From Pseudomonadota bacterium (GTDB lineage: Bacteria > Pseudomonadota > Alphaproteobacteria > Rhizobiales > Beijerinckiaceae): a DNA stretch of 12,415 nucleotides. Below, piece after piece: positions 1 to 9,324 of the stretch. The first letter of the stretch is position 1. Every line of letters starts with the position of its first letter. The stretch covers positions 1 to 12,415 of the forward strand of contig JAFAAP010000239.1 of assembly GCA_023426505.1 (NCBI GenBank), written 5' to 3'. The notes below the pieces were generated by a model. It saw only the letters and a program-made list of their open reading frames with translations, searched no databases and was not told the DNA's origin. A program made the translations under genes and the position numbers.

Positions 1-270
1 CAGGACGCATAGAGAAAAGTCCTCTGAGTAGGAATACAAGGCGACATTCCTACAGACGTCCGATCAGGACCGCGGTTCCGCAGATGGGTCCCACCTCACA
101 GAACTGTGTGACCTTGCTTGAGCGCCGAGGACGAGAGGATTGCAGTAGGCGTGGAGCTGTGGAGCTTGCCTCTTCACAGATCCCAGTGCCCAAGGAGCAC
201 GTTTTGAGCATTTGTTTCTGCTGTCGCGTTTCTGGGCTTCGCATTTTCCCGCCTCACGCTCCCGCAGGTA
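1..270. other. Non-coding stretch with several short inverted repeats
   Basis: I recognise no protein here in any frame, and base composition is less GC-rich than in the genes to the right. The sequence shows an 8-base perfect inverted repeat (GTAGGAAT at 28-35 and ATTCCTAC at 46-53, 10-base loop). It also shows CACAG/CTGTG at 97-108, a tandem GTGGAGCT doublet at 151-166, CTGTG/CACAG at 157-161 and 175-179, and GTGC/GCAC at 186-200. Such packing of short stems could mark a structured RNA or the end of a mobile element. I could not assign it to a known element, and short stems also arise by chance. Confidence 0.35.
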
Positions 271-279
271 CCTAAATAT

Positions 280-575
280 ACCGGCAGACGGCCCACGCCT
301 TGGCCGGCCTTGGTGACCGAATCCGGGCTCAACGAGGACCACAAGAAATCCTACCGCCACATCGGCCGCTGGGTGCTGGCGGCGGTCCTGCTCGGGCTTG
401 GCATCGGCTATGCCACGGAAGTCTCAACGGCGGCTATCGCTGTCCTCACGGCCTTCCTGTCCGGGGCGTAATCCCGAACGTGCTCAAGGAAGAGGTGCCG
501 AGCGAGCGCCAGAGCCGCTTCTGGACCTTTGCGGCGGGCATGGCCGCCTATGCAGCTCTGCTGCTGACGCTCTGA
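280..575 (+). pseudogene. Frameshifted C-terminal remnant of an integral membrane protein
   Basis: Two overlapping frames together read as one continuous membrane-protein tail. The first frame, about 280-468, contains HKKSYRHIGRWVLAAVLLG and a helix ending in AFLSG, then stops at 469-471. The second frame, about 465-575, continues with VIPNVLKEEVPSERQSRFW and a last hydrophobic helix ending LLLTL. The break lies in a GGGG run at 463-466, and restoring one G would fuse the frames. The VLKEE-x-P-x-ERQSRFW block resembles the C-terminus of uncharacterised multi-helix (possibly ZIP-like) membrane proteins of Rhizobiales; I am not sure of the family. No N-terminal part is seen upstream, where the frame is closed by a stop at 205-207, so the gene looks truncated as well as shifted. 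A sequencing error in the G run could explain the shift but not the missing N-terminus. Confidence 0.5.
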
Positions 576-653
576 AAGATGCTGATAGATGCCCTTGGGA
601 AAACGAAAGTGCCAGGAGCCGCTTCAGAAGGAATCTTGTCATCGCAGTGGCGA

Positions 654-1232
654 TCAAGAAACGCTGATTTCGATCCGGACCGTCTGGACGCCATCCCGCA
701 CCTTCACGTCCATCACCTTGGGCTCAGCATGCACCTTGGTGACACTGAGGTTGCCGCTCCGCTCCAGGCAAGCGTCCTCCACCTGCTCCAAGCGCGAGAC
801 GTCCTTGCCTCGCAGGTCCTCCTGAAGATCATGCTCCGTCATGTGCGCCCTCCGCAGCGCGTGGATGTCGACCTCTCCTTTGCGAACCAGGACCCGGGAT
901 TTGCCTTTGACCACGCTGCCGAACCCGTGCCAGCGCATGGGGAGGCCAGAGAACAGCCAGTGCATGGCAAGCAGCACAGCCGTCGCGACAAGGGCGGGAA
1001 GGAAGGGCGCATTGCCGGTCACGGCCCGGCTGACGATGGAGCCAACCATAATGCCAAGGATCACGTCGAAGGCGGTGGCCCGTCCCATGAAGCGCTTCTT
1101 GGCCAGTCGGACCATGAGGACCGTGACCACATAGACGATGGCCGCACGCACGCTCATCTGAAGAATATTGAGATCTTTGCTTTCCAGCCCGAGGCCCAGC
1201 GCCAGACGCACGATCTCCTCAACCTGATCCAT
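654..1232 (-). CDS. DUF421 (YetF/YcaP-like) membrane protein
   Basis: This 192-residue protein has the DUF421/YetF layout. A short N-terminal segment is followed by about three membrane helices (roughly residues 27-43, 51-70 and 75-97). A small soluble alpha/beta domain follows (about 100-190) with the family-typical block GKDVSRLEQVEDACLERSG and a hydrophilic strand-rich end. The biochemical function of the family is unknown; members sit in the inner membrane and are common among stress genes of Bacillus and Rhizobiales. The frame stays open far upstream, but I chose the ATG at 1230-1232, which gives MDQVEEIV, because a strong GGGAGG lies 8 bases before it. The gene is divergent from the TIGR02587 gene across a 227-base gap. 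An EcfG-like promoter motif (CGAAC-N16-CGTT) sits about 37 bases upstream of the start. Confidence 0.8.
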   Translation of the reverse strand: MDQVEEIVRLALGLGLESKDLNILQMSVRAAIVYVVTVLMVRLAKKRFMGRATAFDVILGIMVGSIVSRAVTGNAPFLPALVATAVLLAMHWLFSGLPMRWHGFGSVVKGKSRVLVRKGEVDIHALRRAHMTEHDLQEDLRGKDVSRLEQVEDACLERSGNLSVTKVHAEPKVMDVKVRDGVQTVRIEISVS

Positions 1233-1268
1233 GCTCGCCACCTCCCAAAGCGCATCGGGAATGAACGT

Positions 1269-1293
1269 AACGGGACCGGTCGGGTCGGGTTCG
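1269..1293 (-). promoter_or_regulatory. EcfG-like (general stress ECF sigma) promoter motif upstream of the DUF421 gene
   Basis: Read on the minus strand, CGAAC (1293-1289) is followed after exactly 16 bases by CGTT (1272-1269). The alphaproteobacterial EcfG consensus is GGAAC-N16/17-CGTT, so this matches 8 of 9 positions. It lies 37 bases before the ATG of the DUF421 gene, a sensible promoter distance. A match this short can occur by chance. Confidence 0.35.
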
Positions 1294-1356
1294 ACTTTGT
1301 GGCCAGCCCCGACCTGAATGGCACGGGCGGCACGCCTGTGGACACGGCTTGGATCT

Positions 1357-1381
1357 GGAACCCGGCTCCGGATGGCGGGTT
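1357..1381 (+). promoter_or_regulatory. Possible EcfG-like promoter motif upstream of the TIGR02587 gene
   Basis: GGAAC at 1357-1361 is followed after 16 bases by GGTT at 1378-1381, one mismatch from the EcfG consensus GGAAC-N16/17-CGTT. It points towards the TIGR02587/TIGR02588 pair, whose first start is about 79 bases downstream. It is weaker than its divergent counterpart only in the -10 element. Confidence 0.25.
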
Positions 1382-1459
1382 GCCCATTCAGCCAAGCTTG
1401 GGCGGCTGGATGAAGTGGGGCCATGGAATGTGTCAGGTAAGCCAAGGGGAAGGGTGCGC

Positions 1460-2278
1460 GTGACCAGTGAACGCTACGCCATCGGCTTGGCGCGTGCCTT
1501 CGGCGGCGCCATCCTGTTTGGCCTCCCACTGCTGATGACGATGGAGATGTGGTCGCTGGGCTTTGCCATGGGCCGCGGCCGGTTGCTGCTGCTCATGGGC
1601 TTCGCCCTCGCGGTGCTGGTAGGCCTCTCGTACTTCTCGGGCTTCGAGAAGACCTTCAGCCTGAAGGAGGACGCCATGGACGCGTTCGCCGCCTTCGGGG
1701 TCGGGTTGATCACGTCCGCCGTGCTGCTCGTCGCCCTCGCGGTGGTCACCTTCGACATGAGCTGGGGCGACATCGTCGGGCGGGTGGCGCTGCAGAGCGT
1801 GCCAGCCAGCATCGGCGCCATGCTCGGGCGCAAGCAGCTTGGCGATGAGCAGGACATGAAGGCTGAGGAGGAGCGCAAGCAGGAGGCAGGCTATGGCGGT
1901 GAGCTCTTTCTCATGCTGGCGGGTGCCCTGTTTCTGGCCTTCAACATGGCCCCGACGGAGGAGATGATCCTGATCGCGTTTCAGATGACGCCTTGGCATG
2001 CCCTGGCGCTCGGCGTGCTGTCCCTCCTGCTTCTGCACGTCTTCGTCTACAGCATCGGGTTCTCGGGCCAGGAGAGCCGGCCCGAGGGCGGTAGCTTCCT
2101 GTTGACCTTCGTACACTTCACCCTCGCCGGCTACGGCATCGCCCTGCTGGTGAGCTTGTACGTGCTGTGGAGCTTCGGGCGTACGGACGGCGTGGCAGTG
2201 GCCGAGATCGCAAACATGCTGGTGGTGCTGGGCTTCCCCGCATCCTTGGGCGCTGCGACGGCGCGGCTGGTAGTGTGA
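1460..2278 (+). CDS. TIGR02587 family integral membrane protein (DUF2391)
   Basis: This 272-residue polytopic membrane protein carries hallmarks of TIGR02587. The N-terminal block (about residues 9-34) reads GLARAFGGAILFGLPLLMTME. A loop EKTFSLKEDAMDAFAAFGVG follows at about 63-82. There is a charged cytoplasmic stretch rich in K, E, Q and D around 130-150, and the block FNMAPTEEMILIA lies before the last helices. I count about seven membrane segments. The function of the family is unknown. The frame is open from 1349, but I chose the GTG at 1460 because GGGGAAGGG lies about 5 bases upstream and the resulting start matches the usual family N-terminus and length. The adjacent TIGR02588 gene follows 7 bases after the stop, and the two families habitually occur together, which suggests one membrane complex. 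Confidence 0.85.
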   Translation: MTSERYAIGLARAFGGAILFGLPLLMTMEMWSLGFAMGRGRLLLLMGFALAVLVGLSYFSGFEKTFSLKEDAMDAFAAFGVGLITSAVLLVALAVVTFDMSWGDIVGRVALQSVPASIGAMLGRKQLGDEQDMKAEEERKQEAGYGGELFLMLAGALFLAFNMAPTEEMILIAFQMTPWHALALGVLSLLLLHVFVYSIGFSGQESRPEGGSFLLTFVHFTLAGYGIALLVSLYVLWSFGRTDGVAVAEIANMLVVLGFPASLGAATARLVV

Positions 2279-2285
2279 GGCTGAG

Positions 2286-2708
2286 ATGAATCGGGAATTC
2301 AGAACCAAGGACATCCAGCCTGAAGACGCCGAGCATCAGGTGCCGTGGCTTGAATGGGTCGCCTCCGGTATCGGTCTGCTGCTGGTGCTCGGCATCTTCG
2401 GCGTGATTGGCTGGCAAGCGTTCAACGGTGCGACTACGCCGCCCGTAGTCACCGTCGAGGTTGAAAACGTGGCTCCGGTGGAGGGTGGCTACCGGGTTCT
2501 GTTCCGGGCCCGCAACAGCGCCGGCGAGGCGGCCGCACAGGTGGAGATCAAAGGCACGTTGTCCGCGGCCGGCACGGATGCCGAAATCAGCCGGGTCGTC
2601 CTCGACTACATTCCCGGGCGTTCGGAGCGGCGCGGCGGCCTGTTCTTCGTCCGCGATCCGCGATCCGGCGCCCTGGCCGTGCGCGCCACAGGGTTCGCCG
2701 AGCCGTGA
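2286..2708 (+). CDS. TIGR02588 family single-pass membrane protein
   Basis: This 140-residue protein has a short charged cytoplasmic N-terminus, one membrane helix at about residues 22-44 (a run rich in Gly, Leu, Val and Ile) and an exported domain of about 95 residues. The exported domain contains VVTVEVENVAPVEGGYRV and a later V-x-LDYIPGRSERRGG block, consistent with a small beta-sandwich. These features and its position 7 bases behind the TIGR02587 gene identify it as TIGR02588, whose function is unknown. The two are almost certainly cotranscribed. The Shine-Dalgarno sequence is weak (only GAG just before the ATG), so translation may depend on coupling to the upstream gene. It converges on the iron permease gene, with 89 bases between the stops and no clear bidirectional terminator. 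Confidence 0.8.
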   Translation: MNREFRTKDIQPEDAEHQVPWLEWVASGIGLLLVLGIFGVIGWQAFNGATTPPVVTVEVENVAPVEGGYRVLFRARNSAGEAAAQVEIKGTLSAAGTDAEISRVVLDYIPGRSERRGGLFFVRDPRSGALAVRATGFAEP

Positions 2709-2797
2709 GCAAGCAGCCTGGGTCCGGCTCCATCCATTGGTGGGGCTGACCGCGTCGGCAATTCGAGGCTCCTCCGAAACCCTGCCTCCGCGCTCTG

Positions 2798-3274
2798 TCA
2801 TTTCCGCGGCTTGAACGGCACCGGTCCGGTGGTGGCCTCGTCGGCCGCCTTGGCCGCCTTGGCCGCCTTGCGGTTAACGGCGCCTGCGGCCGCGTCGGCG
2901 GCTTGCATTGCTCCCTTCAGCCTCTTGGCCCGCGCCTCACAGCGCTTGCGCAACTCGTCCAATTCCTCCTCCGTGAGATGCTCAATACCAATGTACGTGT
3001 TCTGGGCCGCACTGCTGCGGATCAACTCGTCGAGCTTGGTCTGAATGGCCGCCCCGTCGCGGTTCTGGGTGTTCTGGATCAGGAACACCATCAGGAACGT
3101 CACGATGGTGGTGCCGGTGTTGATCACCAGCTGCCACGCATCGGAGAACTGGAAGACTGGTCCGGTGACGGCCCAAGCGATCACCACCAGCACGCAGAGG
3201 GCGAAGGTGATCGGCTTGCCCGTCGCATGCGCCACATGTTCGGCGAAGTCATTGAAGGTTTGGGACAGCGACAT
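2798..3274 (-). CDS. Low-affinity iron permease family protein
   Basis: This 158-residue protein matches the low-affinity iron permease family (Iron_permease, PF04120). Helix 1 is at about residues 22-40 (ITFALCVLVVIAWAVTGPVF). The signature FSDAWQLVINTGTTIVTFLM leads into helix 2 and then VFLIQNTQNRD (about 43-73). A cytoplasmic tail follows with KLDELIRSSAAQN and the acidic LTEEELDELR block. In fungi the family is linked to low-affinity Fe(II) uptake; bacterial members are short and their transport role is unproved. I chose the ATG at 3272-3274 over in-frame starts at 3286, 3316 and 3337, because GGAGG lies 5 bases before it and the family usually begins close to this point. The C-terminal tail contains a KAAKAAKAA repeat encoded by a 9-base tandem repeat. 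Confidence 0.85.
   Translation of the reverse strand: MSLSQTFNDFAEHVAHATGKPITFALCVLVVIAWAVTGPVFQFSDAWQLVINTGTTIVTFLMVFLIQNTQNRDGAAIQTKLDELIRSSAAQNTYIGIEHLTEEELDELRKRCEARAKRLKGAMQAADAAAGAVNRKAAKAAKAADEATTGPVPFKPRK
2843..2869. repeat. Three tandem copies of the 9-mer GGCCGCCTT
   Basis: GGCCGCCTT occurs three times without interruption. It lies inside the 3' end of the iron permease gene and encodes a lysine/alanine repeat (KAAKAAKAA) in the cytoplasmic tail. Being in-frame, gain or loss of units would change tail length without breaking the protein. Confidence 0.9.
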
Positions 3275-3520
3275 GAGCGCCTCCATCAGGGAAGCCGCCA
3301 GACGCTGCAAGGCCATGCTGAGCGGCCCGTGGCGCATTCTCCGCCTGTGGGCTGGCCATGGTCAAGCGCATTGGTCCGGCAGCGTTTACCTGCTTTCGTA
3401 GTGAAAGAGCCCGATCCTGATGCAGCCGAAATCCGAGAGCGGCTGCGGGATGGTGATGCAGAGCTGCGATATGATTGGCAGACGCGGTTCTTCTGGCAGA
3501 GCGCATGAACCCTCCCGGCT

Positions 3521-4042
3521 TTGCCACTGCCCTCAGAGGTCGTACCTTGGGCGCTTCTTGAGACGATGCGAATGCTTCTTGGCCATCGCCCCTGGCGCAA
3601 AGTGAGCGTCACGGATCGCCGGACGGCCAAGGACTTTGCTGTGTGCATGCGCGAGCTTGTGGATGTCGACTTTCCGCAGGCCGAGCGGATCCGGGTGGTG
3701 ATGGACAATCTGTCGACGCACAGGCCCGGCTCACTCTACGAGGCTTTCCCGGCTGACGAGGCGCATCGCCTCCTGAGACGGCTGGAGTTCCACTCCACCC
3801 CCAAGCACGCAAGCTGGTTGAACATGGTCGAGATCGAGATCGGGGTGCTCAAGGGCCAGTGCCTGGACCGGCGGATCGACACGCGCGAGGAGCTCGAGCG
3901 AGAAAGCGCGGCGTGGGAGTGCCAGCGAAACGCCGCTGGGGTCCGGGTCAGGTGGATGTTCACCACCGAAAACGCCCGTGCCAAAATGGGCCGTGCCTAT
4001 CCCAAAACCGCTCCTCTCGAGCCACTCGCCAAACCGTCATAA
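3521..4042 (+). pseudogene. IS630 family transposase, 5'-truncated C-terminal part
   Basis: The C-terminal half of an IS630-type DDE transposase is clear. It has HRPWRKVSVTDRRTA, then VVMDNLSTH carrying the second catalytic Asp (codon 3704-3706). PKHASWLNMVEIEIGVL follows with the catalytic Glu (codon 3830-3832), then GQCLDRRI, AAWECQRNAA and the closing FTTENARAKMGRAYP. The N-terminal helix-turn-helix region and the LDE motif with the first catalytic Asp are absent. Family similarity fades just upstream of about 3563, where the usual GTAN-x-F segment seems compressed by a small deletion, and ends near 3520. The product cannot be an active transposase. It separates the stress-gene block from the copper block, so it probably marks an old insertion or rearrangement boundary. 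I did not find terminal inverted repeats. Confidence 0.85.
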
Positions 4043-4096
4043 GCACTGCGCCGAGGATCTAGTGTTGGCGTACATAATAATCAGCACAGGACGATG

Positions 4097-4507
4097 CTAT
4101 GCGGGCAGCAGGTCGATGATGCGCATGATCGCAACCGTGCTGCCGGTGTTTTTGCTGCGTTCCGGCAAGCCTTTGGCGCACGACCATACATCACCCTTCT
4201 TATAGAGGTTGGGCCCTGAACCCGTGTCGACGGTGAGCTCGCCCTCCAGCATGTGGCAGACCATGTCATTGGGCATGCTATCACCACTGGTGCTTGCGCC
4301 CGGTTGATAGATGGTGTCCCGCATCGAGACCATCTTATAGTTCGGGATCATGGTCTCGCGCTTGGTGTGGTCCACGCGACGAACGCCAGGGGCAATCTCC
4401 CTGCCCTCTGGCGCGCTGGAACTTTGGGCAGCGGCTCGGTCCGCCGAGACCAGCGTGGGCGCAACAGCAAGACCAAGCAGCGCATTACGACGGCTAAGCT
4501 GTCCCAT
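4097..4507 (-). CDS. Tat-exported cupin-like protein with degenerate metal site
   Basis: This 136-residue protein starts with a twin-arginine signal (LSRRNALLGLAVAP, residues 4-17, likely cleaved after the AAAQ near 25-28), so it should be folded before export to the periplasm. The mature part is one small cupin barrel. Motif 1 is around residues 70-93, ending CHMLEGELTV, and motif 2 around 104-122, reading KKGDVWSCAKGLPERSKNTG. The His residues that normally bind metal in motif 1 (HxH) and motif 2 are replaced; Cys84, His85 and Cys110 lie nearby instead. The start is supported by GGGAGGA about 6 bases upstream; the frame is open much further but overlaps copA. The gene is divergent from copA across 180 bases, and a CATAAT -10-like element lies at 4545-4550 on its strand. 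Its substrate is unknown; a periplasmic copper-related role is inference from position only. Confidence 0.7.
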   Translation of the reverse strand: MGQLSRRNALLGLAVAPTLVSADRAAAQSSSAPEGREIAPGVRRVDHTKRETMIPNYKMVSMRDTIYQPGASTSGDSMPNDMVCHMLEGELTVDTGSGPNLYKKGDVWSCAKGLPERSKNTGSTVAIMRIIDLLPA

Positions 4508-4625
4508 GGCTTCCTCCCGTCCAAGAGGCCACCCCAGCCCCACAATTATGCGCCCGATCGGGTGCCAGGACCACGTGATTTCAAACACGAACGGCGACGG
4601 GGTCCCACCGACTTGAAAAGGCCGC

Positions 4626-4656
4626 TTGACCTTCCCATTGTTGGAAGGATTACACC
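4626..4656 (+). promoter_or_regulatory. CueR-type (MerR family) copper-responsive promoter of copA
   Basis: The -35 element TTGACC (4626-4631) and a -10-like TACACC (4651-4656) are separated by 19 bases. This overlong spacer is diagnostic of MerR-family activated promoters. Inside it lies the dyad CCTTCC (4630-4635), a 7-base centre, and GGAAGG (4643-4648). The arrangement closely matches the known CueR operator of enterobacterial copA (ACCTTCC-N7-GGAAGGT). A cueR gene lies directly downstream of copA. Cu(I)-bound CueR would twist the spacer and activate transcription of copA, whose start codon is about 32 bases beyond the -10. Confidence 0.9.
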
Positions 4657-4687
4657 TCAGCCAATGCTTCCGGGTAGGAGTTCCGAA

Positions 4688-7225
<2,538 letters not shown>

Positions 7226-7228
7226 CGA

Positions 7229-7244
7229 CCGTGGTCCGCCACGG
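7229..7244 (+). other. Hairpin just after the copA stop codon
   Basis: CCGTGG (7229-7234) and CCACGG (7239-7244) form a perfect 6-base stem with a TCCG tetraloop, four bases after the copA stop. There is no following T run, so it is unlikely to be a full terminator. It could stabilise the copA message or reduce read-through into cueR. Confidence 0.4.
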
Positions 7245-7276
7245 CGGGCCATTCACCCATCCAAGGAGGATTCGCG

Positions 7277-7765
7277 ATGAACATCGGACAGGCAGCGGAG
7301 GCCTCGGGCGTCTCGGCCAAGATGATCCGCTACTACGAGTCGATCGGGCTGATCCCGAAGACGGTCAGGACGGAAGCCGGGTACCGCGTGTACTCAGGAA
7401 ACGACATCCACACGCTCGGCTTCATCCGCTGCGCCCGCGACCTCGGCTTCTCCGTCGAGCAGATCGGGGAACTCGTCACCCTGTGGCGGGATCGGGACCG
7501 CGCCAGCACTGACGTGAAGCGGATCGCCCTCGAGCACGTCGACATCCTCGAGCGGAAGGCGCGGGAGTTGCAGGAGATGGCCGCCACCCTCCGGCACCTC
7601 GCGAAGCACTGCCACGGTGACGAGCGGCCCGAATGCCCAATCCTCGACGGACTTCAGTCCGGTGATGGCACAGAACCGATCGACATCCACTCGTCTCCGC
7701 AATTTGGCGCCGTCGGCCTCCGCTCCGCACGTCGGGGCACGGCGCCGAAGGGGGTGCGCAACTAG
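7277..7765 (+). CDS. cueR: Cu(I)-responsive MerR family activator CueR
   Basis: This 162-residue MerR-family regulator has an N-terminal winged helix (residues 1-70, MNIGQAAEASGVSAKMIRYYE, then GLI and GYRVY) and a dimerisation helix (about 80-111). Its metal loop is C112-HGDERPE-C120-PIL. Cys112, Cys120 and Ser77 fall at exactly the residue numbers known in E. coli CueR, where two Cys bind Cu(I)/Ag(I)/Au(I) in linear fashion and Ser77 marks monovalent-ion selectivity. GGAGG lies 8 bases before the ATG. It should activate the dyad-containing promoters before copA and before the copZ-like gene. Cotranscription with copA would give autoregulation. The C-terminus runs about 34 residues beyond the usual CPILDGL end in an unconserved Arg/Gly-rich tail. 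Confidence 0.93.
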   Translation: MNIGQAAEASGVSAKMIRYYESIGLIPKTVRTEAGYRVYSGNDIHTLGFIRCARDLGFSVEQIGELVTLWRDRDRASTDVKRIALEHVDILERKARELQEMAATLRHLAKHCHGDERPECPILDGLQSGDGTEPIDIHSSPQFGAVGLRSARRGTAPKGVRN

Positions 7766-7797
7766 CCAAGGGAGGCGAACGAGGTGAGGACGTCCGA

Positions 7798-9168
7798 ATG
7801 ATTAAGCTCGCCGGTGCGGTGCCATTCCTGGGCATGCTTGGAGCCGCGCCCCTGCCGGACCGCGTCGCCGCCTCCCTGCGCCTCGAGGAGCAGGAAGGGC
7901 TGCGCCTTGCCGCCAAAGTCCGCATCGTGCTTCTCGCAGTGTCCTTCGTTTGGCTCGGGCACGACTTGTTCCACGTCGGCTGGGCCGCCGTGTTCAACCT
8001 CGCGGCGGTGGGAGCCGTCCTCGCCTCCGGCCTGGCCGAGTTCGCGATCCTGAAGCGACACCGCCGTCCGCGCGGCATTGCCATGGCGTTCGCCCTGCTC
8101 GACAGCGTGATCCTTGGCGTCGTCCTGGCCCTGCCCAACCCCTGGCTCGACGGCACGATCCCGGTCACCGTGACCCTCAAGGGCGGTCTGGTGCTCTGGT
8201 TCGTATTCCTGCTGGCCCTGCGCGCCTTTGCCCTCGATCCCCTCCTGCTGCTGTGGTCCGGCGTCTGTGCGGTGCTGGGCTGGTCCATTCCCCTCGCCGT
8301 GGCCTCCTTCGACCCCGAGATCCGCATCGGCGTTCCAAGCATGTCGGGGACCCTCGCCGCGAACGCCGTCGAGGGGTTCCGCGATCTCGCCTTCGTGCAT
8401 ATCGGGCACTGGTACACCGAAGCCCTCGTACTGCTTCTGGTGGCGGCGGCGCTCGCGGCGGCGGTCGAACGCTCACGTCGCCTGGCGCTCACCCGGGCCA
8501 GCGCGGAGCGTCGGCAGGCCAACCTGGCCCGCTACTTCTCGCCCCGGGTCGTGGAGCGGCTTGCCCGTTCCGACCAGCCGTTCGGCGGCGACCGGCGGCA
8601 GGAGGTGGCCGTGCTCTTCGCCGACATCAAGGGCTTCACGACGCTGTCCGAGCGGCTGGCTCCCGAGGAGGTCATGCAGCTCCTGCGCGGGTTCCATGCC
8701 CGGATGGAGGAGATCGTCTTCGCTCATGGCGGGACGCTGGAGAAGTTCATCGGCGACGCCCTGCTGGTCACGTTCGGGGTTCCCGATCCCGCGCCGGACG
8801 ATGCCGTGCGCGCGCTGGCCTGCGCCCGGGCCATGCTGGCCGAGGTCGAGCGATGGAACGGCGAGCGTGCGCGCGGCGGCCAGGATTTGATTGGGATCGG
8901 CATCGGCCTGCACTACGGCCCGGTGGTCATGGGCGACATCGGCTCCGACCGCTCCATGGCGTTCACGGTTGTGGGCGACACGGTCAACGCAGCCAACCGC
9001 CTCCAGGGCCTCACGCGTGAGCTGGGCTGCGGGGTCGTCGCCAGCGAGGCCTTCATGGCAAGGGCTCGCGAGGCGGCCGGTGACCTGTCCGTCGTCGATG
9101 CCTTTCGGCCCGTCGGCCCTCGCATCCTGAGGGGCCGCAGTGCCCCCATCGAAATCTGGTGCGGGTAA
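7798..9168 (+). CDS. Membrane class III adenylate/guanylate cyclase
   Basis: This 456-residue protein has an N-terminal half with about five to six membrane helices (residues about 41-220), a linker helix with the family-typical NLARYFSPRVVERLA, and a C-terminal class III nucleotide cyclase domain (about 263-455). The catalytic set is complete. Metal-binding D276 sits in FADIKGFT and D320 in KFIGDA. K316 and D394 are the purine-selecting residues, the pair favouring ATP. N397 and R401 are in VGDTVNAANRLQ. It should make cAMP from ATP in response to an unknown membrane signal; cGMP cannot be excluded. The ATG follows GAGGTGAGG by about 8 bases, and the gene starts 32 bases after cueR, so it may belong to the copA-cueR transcript. 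The membrane part is not a sensor family I recognise, and a copper link is positional only. Confidence 0.9.
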   Translation: MIKLAGAVPFLGMLGAAPLPDRVAASLRLEEQEGLRLAAKVRIVLLAVSFVWLGHDLFHVGWAAVFNLAAVGAVLASGLAEFAILKRHRRPRGIAMAFALLDSVILGVVLALPNPWLDGTIPVTVTLKGGLVLWFVFLLALRAFALDPLLLLWSGVCAVLGWSIPLAVASFDPEIRIGVPSMSGTLAANAVEGFRDLAFVHIGHWYTEALVLLLVAAALAAAVERSRRLALTRASAERRQANLARYFSPRVVERLARSDQPFGGDRRQEVAVLFADIKGFTTLSERLAPEEVMQLLRGFHARMEEIVFAHGGTLEKFIGDALLVTFGVPDPAPDDAVRALACARAMLAEVERWNGERARGGQDLIGIGIGLHYGPVVMGDIGSDRSMAFTVVGDTVNAANRLQGLTRELGCGVVASEAFMARAREAAGDLSVVDAFRPVGPRILRGRSAPIEIWCG

Positions 9169-9324
9169 GCGGGCGTCGGCCATAGCCAGTGGATCATGAA
9201 CTCACGAATTCTTGTTAGCCGCTGCGATCCCGGTCAGCGCTGGGTGTCCTAACTCAAACTGACGCCCGTGAAATGGTGATCCGATTCCGGAGCATGGTTT
9301 CCGGCGGATAGGGAGGATTCCGTC

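Noticed and set aside
641..654. ATCGC/GCGAT hairpin at the end of the DUF421 gene as a terminator
   Set aside because: The stem is only 5 bases, overlaps the stop codon and has no T run on the coding strand.
579..1463. 294-codon plus-strand frame over the DUF421 gene, and the 1433-2314 minus-strand frame over the TIGR02587 gene
   Set aside because: Both translate to His/Gln/Arg-rich sequence without domains and are antisense to well-supported genes.
3405..3508. Short plus-strand stretch translating to PDPDAAEIRERLRDGDAELRY and ending WQSA before a stop
   Set aside because: It looks protein-like and could be a gene tail, but I recognise no family and see no start or continuation; too weak to annotate.
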